Source: CAZSMK01 sp964608095
Lineage (GTDB): Bacteria; Sumerlaeota; Sumerlaeia; MWCT01; JAGHBZ01
Length of the DNA: 39,171 bases
Direction: 5' to 3'
NCBI GenBank assembly: GCA_964608095.1
Contig: CAZSMK010000049.1
Location: 1 to 39,171, forward strand
Below, one piece after another: positions 34,328-39,171 of this stretch. How positions within the stretch are numbered: the stretch's first letter is position 1; each line of letters starts with the position of its first letter. Both the position numbers and the translations under genes were made by a program. The notes under the pieces are model-generated. The model worked only from the letters and a program-made list of their open reading frames with translations, was not told where the DNA came from and made no database searches.

Positions 34328-35059
34328 GTGACACATCGCTGGCTGAAAAAAAAGAGAGCAGGCTTCACGGCAATAGAAATCGCCATGGTTGCGACCATTA
34401 TCGCTATCCTGGCGCTCATCATCCTTCCCCTGTTTAGAAAACGAGCCGAGGAGGCGAAGGTTACCGCTGCGCTTGACGATATGCGGGGACTTCGAGACGC
34501 CCTCATTCTCGCCAATGCTGAAACCAGCTTGTGGTTCAGAACCCAGGACCTTGATAACACCTCTACCTACAACTCACCACCGCTCGAACCCGACAAGGAA
34601 GTGCCGATCGCATCGTGGAATGAGGCGCTCACCTTTTCTCAACGGCTTACACTTGCTAACGAGGAGAAATGGCAAGGTCCGTATGTCTCAGCTCCTCGCT
34701 TTTTGTATCTGGCTCAGATTAATCCTGATTTCCCACAACTGCCTCCTGATTATGACCTGATCTACACTGACAAACGCTACCTTTTCAGAAATAATGGCGG
34801 GCCTATTCTTTCCCTTTACGATGATAGTGAATATGATAAACTTCCTTCCGACCCGTGGGGAAATCCTTACCTCTTTTTTGGAATTGGGAAGTTGGATCCG
34901 GATTCTGCTGCCGAGAGCTCGTATTCAGATTGTGTTATTTTCAGCGTTGGTCCTAACGGAGTGCCCGGTAATCAGATTACGGGAGGAACAAATCCTTATT
35001 ACTATACACGAAGTGCAGGTATCCTCGGCACGGGAGATGACCTTGCACTTTACTTTTAG
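34328..35059 (+). CDS. GspG-like pseudopilin 2
   Basis: 243 residues, with a GTG start preceded by GGAGGG at about 7 nt. Leader MTHRWLKKKRAG, mature start FTAIEIAMVATIIAILALII with Glu5. Then LPLFRKRAEEAKVTAALDDM, typical of GspG-like proteins. The C-terminal core is SDPWGNPYLFFGIG, FSVGPNGVPGN and the terminus GTGDDLALYF, matching its tandem neighbours and the GspG calcium-site region. It lies 23 nt after pseudopilin 1 and 17 nt before pseudopilin 3, in the same transcript. Confidence 0.88.
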   Translation: MTHRWLKKKRAGFTAIEIAMVATIIAILALIILPLFRKRAEEAKVTAALDDMRGLRDALILANAETSLWFRTQDLDNTSTYNSPPLEPDKEVPIASWNEALTFSQRLTLANEEKWQGPYVSAPRFLYLAQINPDFPQLPPDYDLIYTDKRYLFRNNGGPILSLYDDSEYDKLPSDPWGNPYLFFGIGKLDPDSAAESSYSDCVIFSVGPNGVPGNQITGGTNPYYYTRSAGILGTGDDLALYF

Positions 35060-35076
35060 TTTACTTTAACAGGGAA

Positions 35077-35805
35077 ATGACAATGAAACTACGACAATCG
35101 ATAAAAGGATTTAGTGTGATAGAGCTCCTTATAGCGGTAATAATTCTGGGTGTTCTCGTGGCAATTATAGTACCGCGTCTTGCGACGCGAGCGGAGCTTG
35201 CCCGCGAAAAAGCCACGCTCGCTGATCTCCAGAATATCCAGGATGCGCTCGAACGCGCCGCCATCGATACCGGCTATTATTATCGTCTTTACGTACTCGA
35301 CGACACGACCGGTGGTGATGGTCTTGGCTTTGGTGACCCTGATATTTACACCAATATCATTGATGGTGTCGCCGATGAACAATTTAACCTCTATTATGAC
35401 AATAACACACAGATATTTATCAGCATACAAACGGGCGATTTCATCACAAACTACGACACGACATATACGTATCTTATATCCAATGAGACCGCGTTCGGTT
35501 GGAACGGACCGTACATCAACTGGAACCGCGATAAAGTGAATGAAACGGGAGCGGCAGTGCCGGCTCGACCTAACAATGCCGACGATATTCCGGACGATCC
35601 TTGGGGACGCAATTATTTGCTCTTTACCAAGAAAGGGTTGGTCCTGGAACCGGATGGAAGAATTGAAGATGGATCATACCTTGGCTCCAGCTGCAATGTG
35701 TTCGATCGTATGACGATATTGAGTCTTGGGCCTAATGGACTTCCCGGCAATGGAAATCCGGGCTCGCGTTTCGGGACGGACGACGATCTTTTACGGCAAT
35801 TTTAA
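35077..35805 (+). CDS. GspG-like pseudopilin 3
   Basis: 242 residues, preceded by CAGGGA. Leader MTMKLRQSIKG, mature start FSVIELLIAVIILGVLVAII with Glu5; the PRLATRAELAREKATLADLQ helix follows. The C-terminus has PDDPWGRNYLLFTKKG, LSLGPNGLPGN and the ending FGTDDDLLRQF. A Gly/Asp-rich loop (TTGGDGLGFGDPDI) and a Tyr-rich strand (DTGYYYRLYVLDDT) lie after the helix. The alternative ATG two codons in (35083) is equally possible. It is a sister of the adjacent pseudopilins. Confidence 0.88.
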   Translation: MTMKLRQSIKGFSVIELLIAVIILGVLVAIIVPRLATRAELAREKATLADLQNIQDALERAAIDTGYYYRLYVLDDTTGGDGLGFGDPDIYTNIIDGVADEQFNLYYDNNTQIFISIQTGDFITNYDTTYTYLISNETAFGWNGPYINWNRDKVNETGAAVPARPNNADDIPDDPWGRNYLLFTKKGLVLEPDGRIEDGSYLGSSCNVFDRMTILSLGPNGLPGNGNPGSRFGTDDDLLRQF

Positions 35806-35839
35806 TAACAATAATCATTTTCCCGGAGGGAGAATAACA

Positions 35840-36601
35840 ATGAAAGGAATTACAATTCGAAAAAAATCCGGCGTTACCCTTACGGAACTGCTCGTAGTCC
35901 TTGCCATAATTGGACTTCTTGCCACGATTGCAGTGCCCGTGTATGTCAATAGAGCGGAGCAAGCAAAACGAAAAGTCGCGCAACAGGAAGTCAAGGCGAT
36001 TGCAGAAGCCGAGGACCTCTGTGCTATTACCCATGGATTCTATGTACCGATCCAGGTACTTGACGATAATCCGGATATTGGCGATACCAATGCTGATAGT
36101 ATTGATAATGAAGATCCCGGATTGTATGTTATCGATGTAGGTGTGAATACTGATGTTCAGCAAAACAGTCAACCACAGTTGAACGATGGAGACACAAATC
36201 AAAAGATCGCAAACTTGGTGGCTTATTGGCAGGGCCCTTTTCTTAATCCTACCCGTGTCTGGTATGATGTCAGTCGTTATGATAACGCGTGGGATGAGAC
36301 GATGAGCACCACCGATAGACGACGAGATTTTCCGTTAGATCCATGGGGTCAGCCGTATCGCATGTACTCTGATCTTGGAGTTGTTGGTACCAATGCGCTC
36401 GGCGATAATTATAATCTTGACTCTTTCTCCGATGGGCGTCTTACTGATAACGACGATCGGTTTGACCGGTTTACTATCGTGAGTTTCGGGCCCGATGGAT
36501 TACGCGACACGGATCCGGCGCGAAGTGTAACCAATCCAGAAGATGATATTGTCCATTACTTCGGCGCAGTAGTTTCTGAAACAGCATATTATTACTTCTA
36601 A
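35840..36601 (+). CDS. GspG-like pseudopilin 4
   Basis: 253 residues from the ATG at 35840, which has GGAGGGAG upstream; the open frame extends back to 35726 inside the previous gene, and that part is spurious. Leader MKGITIRKKSG, mature start VTLTELLVVLAIIGLLATIA with Glu5, then VPVYVNRAEQAKRKVAQQEV. The C-terminus has LDPWGQPYRMYSDLG, SFGPDGLRDTD and EDDIVHYF, followed by an extra aromatic tail of about 12 residues (ETAYYYF). A long Asp/Asn-rich loop (about 65-95: DDNPDIGDTNADSIDNEDP) echoes the calcium-type motifs of the GspJ/K-like proteins. Confidence 0.9.
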   Translation: MKGITIRKKSGVTLTELLVVLAIIGLLATIAVPVYVNRAEQAKRKVAQQEVKAIAEAEDLCAITHGFYVPIQVLDDNPDIGDTNADSIDNEDPGLYVIDVGVNTDVQQNSQPQLNDGDTNQKIANLVAYWQGPFLNPTRVWYDVSRYDNAWDETMSTTDRRRDFPLDPWGQPYRMYSDLGVVGTNALGDNYNLDSFSDGRLTDNDDRFDRFTIVSFGPDGLRDTDPARSVTNPEDDIVHYFGAVVSETAYYYF

Positions 36602-36619
36602 GCTAAGGATTGTTCGGTT

Positions 36620-37258
36620 ATGAAAAGTAACAAACTCAAACAAGGTGTGACGCTAATAGAGTTGCTGGTCGTCATCATGATTATAGGGATACTATCTACG
36701 ATTGCCATCACCAGTTATACAGGACAGGTTGAACGGGCGCGCTACGCTGCCTGTCGGGATACGGTTCATCAAATAGAAATGGCGGTCACCAGCTATGAAA
36801 TAGATGTCGGACAACTTCCCCCTTCCGGTTCCGGGACAAATCTTGCCCCTTCACCGCCGAATCCCAGCTCGCCCGCAACCGGCTGCGGTTACCTCCAGGT
36901 GGCACTCCTTCATAGTCTCAGCGGCAACGCTTACAATCCCCTTGATTATCGATGGGTGGGACCCTATCTCGACGTCGATCAGCGCCAGCTCGGCGACCTG
37001 GACGGCAATCCAGTGGAATTTTCCACACCTCGCGCAAGTGTCCAGATTCTCGACCCATGGTATCAACCCTATTACTATGTCCGCTCACAGGATTACGACA
37101 GCTTCGGCGGCACTGAACGTCCTACCGACGATCCCTTCTTCCCCGAAGAAACCTATTATAATCCCGTTACCTTCCAGATTTTCTCGATGGGACGCAACGG
37201 TATCACCAATCCGGTTCCCTATCGCGGTCTTGAGACCGATGACGTGGCTAACTTTTAA
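36620..37258 (+). CDS. GspG-like pseudopilin 5
   Basis: 212 residues. The leader MKSNKLKQG is the shortest, and the mature start VTLIELLVVIMIIGILSTIA is the closest of the five to canonical GspG/PilA, with Glu5. Next come SYTGQVERARYAACRDTVHQ and a GspG-like ITSYEIDVGQLPPSG. The C-terminal part has LDPWYQPYYYVRSQ, FSMGRNGITNP and ETDDVANF; the Gly of DPWG and the GPNG are altered (DPWY, GRNG). Length and sequence make it the best candidate for the major subunit of the fibre. It ends the cluster; no clear terminator follows in the 218-nt gap. Confidence 0.9.
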   Translation: MKSNKLKQGVTLIELLVVIMIIGILSTIAITSYTGQVERARYAACRDTVHQIEMAVTSYEIDVGQLPPSGSGTNLAPSPPNPSSPATGCGYLQVALLHSLSGNAYNPLDYRWVGPYLDVDQRQLGDLDGNPVEFSTPRASVQILDPWYQPYYYVRSQDYDSFGGTERPTDDPFFPEETYYNPVTFQIFSMGRNGITNPVPYRGLETDDVANF

Positions 37259-37476
37259 TTCTTTCCATCCCTTTACCTGCCCATAAAAATTTAGTATCGT
37301 AACTGTGCAACCCTTTTTTAATCTTCTTATTCATCTGGAGATTATCGAGAGGAGCAGAGCCTGAATATTGTTGATTATGCGCTTTGCTTGATGCTACCCT
37401 TCTGCTCGTACTGTTGAGAAGAGATGGTTCGTTCTTATTTACACGATAGACCCGCGAAGGTATATGACAGGTTCAA

Positions 37477-38382
37477 ATGACTGATTCATTGAAAGTCTTG
37501 AGACGGCGCGTTCGTTCCATTCGAAATACTCATCAGATAACGCGCGCCATGGAGATGGTCTCGGGTGCAAAACTCAGGCACACGGAAAAAATGTGGTTTT
37601 CGACACAAGTCTATTATGAGTCCTTACGAGATTTGGTAGTTCGCCTGATTTTGCAGAAGAAAGAGGAAGACCGGACCGACAAACCCCTTCATCCTTTCTT
37701 GCAGACCGAGCGCGAAGGAGCGGACTGTCTCGTGGTGATCACGTCGGATCGTGGTCTGTGTGGCGCATTCAACCACACCACGCTCAGCCGCGCAGAGGAT
37801 TTTATCAAACGCCGAGAAGGTATTAAGCCCGTCGTCCTTGTCTGTATCGGCCGCAAAGCATGCAACTTCTTTTCGCGACAGCCTCATAGGATTATAGATT
37901 CATTTATCGATATCGGCGGAAGGTTTTCTTTGCCTCTCGCTGACCGAATAACGCATCGCCTCCAGCACCTTTATATGCACAACGAAATTGGGAATCTCTA
38001 CTTCCTTTTTGCCCACTTTATTTCACGCATTCACCACTATGCATTTGTGGAAAAAGTGCTTCCGCTGAGGTTGCAGATGTTCATCGATGAAGACCCACGC
38101 CTGCAATATCTCGAACACATCGATTATATCATGGAACCCGCTGAGCAAGACCTGGTGGTGTCGCTACTTCCCGCCTTTTTTCACGCTAAAGTGGTGAAAA
38201 TCCTCTTGGAAGCGTTTACGTCCGAACACAGCGCCCGGATGGTATCGATGTCCAATGCGACACGCAATAGCCGGGATCTGATTGAAAGTCTATCCCTCCG
38301 TCTCAACAAGGCACGTCAAGCGTCTATTACGAAAGAGCTGCTTGATATTGTGACCGGTTCAGAATCGTTACGACAACCGTGA
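37477..38382 (+). CDS. atpG: F1 ATP synthase gamma subunit homologue (orphan)
   Basis: 301 residues, typical length for AtpG. The N-terminal helix RRRVRSIRNTHQITRAMEMV with SGAKL and the C-terminal helix RMVSMSNATRNSRDLIESL with LNKARQASITKELLDIVTGSESL form the coiled-coil shaft that turns inside the alpha3beta3 ring. The central Rossmann-like domain opens with CLVVITSDRGLCGAFN, the family signature. The gene stands alone: atpA, atpD, atpC and atpH, its usual neighbours, are absent on both sides. The middle (about 150-215) is more divergent than the termini. It may be the genome's only gamma subunit placed away from the operon, or a second, specialised copy. No clear ribosome binding site is seen before the ATG. 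Confidence 0.93.
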   Translation: MTDSLKVLRRRVRSIRNTHQITRAMEMVSGAKLRHTEKMWFSTQVYYESLRDLVVRLILQKKEEDRTDKPLHPFLQTEREGADCLVVITSDRGLCGAFNHTTLSRAEDFIKRREGIKPVVLVCIGRKACNFFSRQPHRIIDSFIDIGGRFSLPLADRITHRLQHLYMHNEIGNLYFLFAHFISRIHHYAFVEKVLPLRLQMFIDEDPRLQYLEHIDYIMEPAEQDLVVSLLPAFFHAKVVKILLEAFTSEHSARMVSMSNATRNSRDLIESLSLRLNKARQASITKELLDIVTGSESLRQP

Positions 38383-38594
38383 TCTTCGATCGAGACAAAA
38401 GTTTTCCCGATGTTTATGAAGACGCACTGAATGGTTCACCCAATTCGTTCACGTGGTTTTGTTGAAGGGTATAAAATCCGCCCCATAACGGTTAAATCGT
38501 ACTGCGAAGATTCTACGCATTCTTGTGTGTGCAAAAAAAAGCGGGAAAAACCTTAAAGGGGGCGAAACGTAAATAGGAAAAGAAAAACGCGAGA

Positions 38595-38783
38595 TTACAC
38601 TACTTTTTCGACCTTGCGCGCCTTGATGCAGCGTGTACACACGTAGGCTTTTTGAACTTTGCCCTGGTAACGAATTTTGATTTTTTGTAAATTTGGTCGG
38701 AATTGACGCTTCGTTTTATTATTTGCGTGACTTACATTATGACCAACCCGTGTTCTTTTTCCACAGATAATACACGACGCCAT
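38595..38783 (-). CDS. rpmB: 50S ribosomal protein L28
   Basis: 62 residues from the ATG at 38783, with AAGGAG 7 nt upstream. The open frame continues to 38966, but that part lies in the promoter. The sequence begins MASCIICGKRTRVGHNVSHA, then KRQFRPNLQKI and ends CTRCIKARKVEKVV. Two CxxC pairs make this the zinc-binding form. It is a large-subunit ribosomal protein, with normal length for compact L28 proteins. The single gene has its own consensus-like promoter. Confidence 0.97.
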   Translation of the reverse strand: MASCIICGKRTRVGHNVSHANNKTKRQFRPNLQKIKIRYQGKVQKAYVCTRCIKARKVEKVV

Positions 38784-38834
38784 TTCATTTCTCCTTCTTG
38801 TGTAAATAAGACAATCAAAGAAAAGGAAGTGATT

Positions 38835-38864
38835 ATTATACGTTGTGACTAAGTCATAAGTCAA
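38835..38864 (-). promoter_or_regulatory. Strong promoter of rpmB
   Basis: On the minus strand TTGACT (38864-38859), an 18-nt spacer and a consensus TATAAT (38840-38835) lie 51 nt upstream of the rpmB start. Confidence 0.72.
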
Positions 38865-38894
38865 CAGGATTTTATCACTATCGGGGTCAGAGAG

Positions 38895-38963
38895 ATTGTC
38901 CGACAATTTAATTTGGATTGCGCAGACGCGTCTGCGCTTTGTATCGGCGTGAGACCTCACGCC
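38895..38963. repeat. Cluster of three palindromes upstream of rpmB
   Basis: ATTGTC-C-GACAAT (38895-38907), the perfect 18-nt palindrome GCGCAGACGCGTCTGCGC (38920-38937) and GGCGTGAG-AC-CTCACGCC (38946-38963) follow one another within 70 nt. None is followed by a T-run. They sit just behind the rpmB -35 box and could be REP-like elements or protein-binding sites. Confidence 0.7.
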
Positions 38964-39033
38964 CATAATAAGTGGTTAAAAACAATATCTTCTTTTATCA
39001 ACGAATCACCTCTCGGGTAAAAGACCTCATCTT

Positions 39034-39138
39034 AACGCAGAGGCCGCATGAGGAATGCCAAGAACGCAGAGTATTTTTAATCTCTGCACGTGGTTAACTC
39101 CGCGACCTCTTCACGTAGTTCTCTGCGAATTCTGCGTT
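39034..39138. repeat. Inverted-repeat unit with AACGCAGA termini
   Basis: AACGCAGA (39034-39041) is mirrored by TCTGCGTT (39131-39138). Internal copies are AGAACGCAGAG (39061-39071) and CTCTGCG (39121-39127), with further imperfect pairing between. The 105-nt unit could fold into a long imperfect hairpin. It carries no coding sequence and resembles a small non-autonomous or dispersed repeat element. Confidence 0.5.
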
Positions 39139-39171
39139 GAAATAGATACTAAATAAATTTCTCCTGGCACC

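Larger units (their letters stand above)
38784..39171. other. Non-coding region upstream of rpmB
   Basis: About 390 nt with no supported gene. It contains the rpmB promoter, three short palindromes and an inverted-repeat unit at the right edge, each listed or discussed separately. Confidence 0.6.

Noticed and set aside
35726..35839. N-terminal extension of GspG-like pseudopilin 4
   Set aside because: It overlaps the previous pseudopilin gene, while the ATG at 35840 has a strong GGAGGGAG site and yields a normal short prepilin leader.
38784..38966. 61-residue extension of L28
   Set aside because: L28 begins MASCIICGK at the ATG with a good ribosome binding site; the extension covers the promoter and palindromes.

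Overview
The window reads as a piece of chromosome from a Gram-negative-type, probably uncultivated bacterium. It has lipoprotein and Sec signal peptides, an extensive type II secretion / type IV pilus-like system, sigma70-like promoters with good Shine-Dalgarno sites, and moderate GC. I could not place the organism precisely. The carbohydrate-active secreted proteins, the many GspG-like pseudopilins with DPWG motifs, and the palindromic repeats would fit an Omnitrophota/PVC- or Sumerlaeota-like candidate lineage, but that is inference only. I saw no rRNA, tRNA, CRISPR array or intact mobile element.

Layout. 1-157 is the tail of an unknown gene, followed by about 0.8 kb with no supported gene. 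1051-9066 is mostly minus strand: a secreted beta-propeller-like protein, a secreted GH10-like (DUF187-type) protein, a membrane protein with an internal duplication, then a two-gene operon of a GH39-like lipoprotein and an MDR dehydrogenase. 9258-12933 holds two convergent polytopic membrane proteins, at least one of them a GT-C glycosyltransferase candidate. 13083-16044 (minus) is an operon of a DegT/DnrJ aminotransferase, RibD and a zinc-ribbon protein. 16281-17240 is an orphan ABC ATPase. 17373-19679 (minus) is the NfeD protease/slipin pair. 19839-22095 (plus) is a TetR-like regulator and a flippase-like membrane protein.

The centre of interest is 22134-37258, all plus strand: GspE/PilB ATPase 1, a free-standing PilT N-terminal-like domain, PilT, GspE/PilB ATPase 2, the GspF/PilC platform protein, a terminator, then nine pseudopilins in a row. 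The first four pseudopilins are GspH-, GspI-, GspJ- and GspK-like; the last five are GspG-like paralogues. The GspK-like protein is very large (804 aa), with Asp-rich calcium-type repeats, a probable lamin-tail-like domain and three copies of the KxNxNxAS motif. No secretin, inner-membrane assembly proteins (GspC/L/M or PilM/N/O) or prepilin peptidase lie in the window, so the machine must be completed elsewhere.

After the pilin cluster come an isolated F1 ATP synthase gamma subunit (atpG, without its usual neighbours), then rpmB (L28) on the minus strand with a strong promoter, and a 3' end rich in palindromes. Functionally the window combines surface-glycan handling and envelope transport with a large, unusually diversified pilus or secretion fibre.
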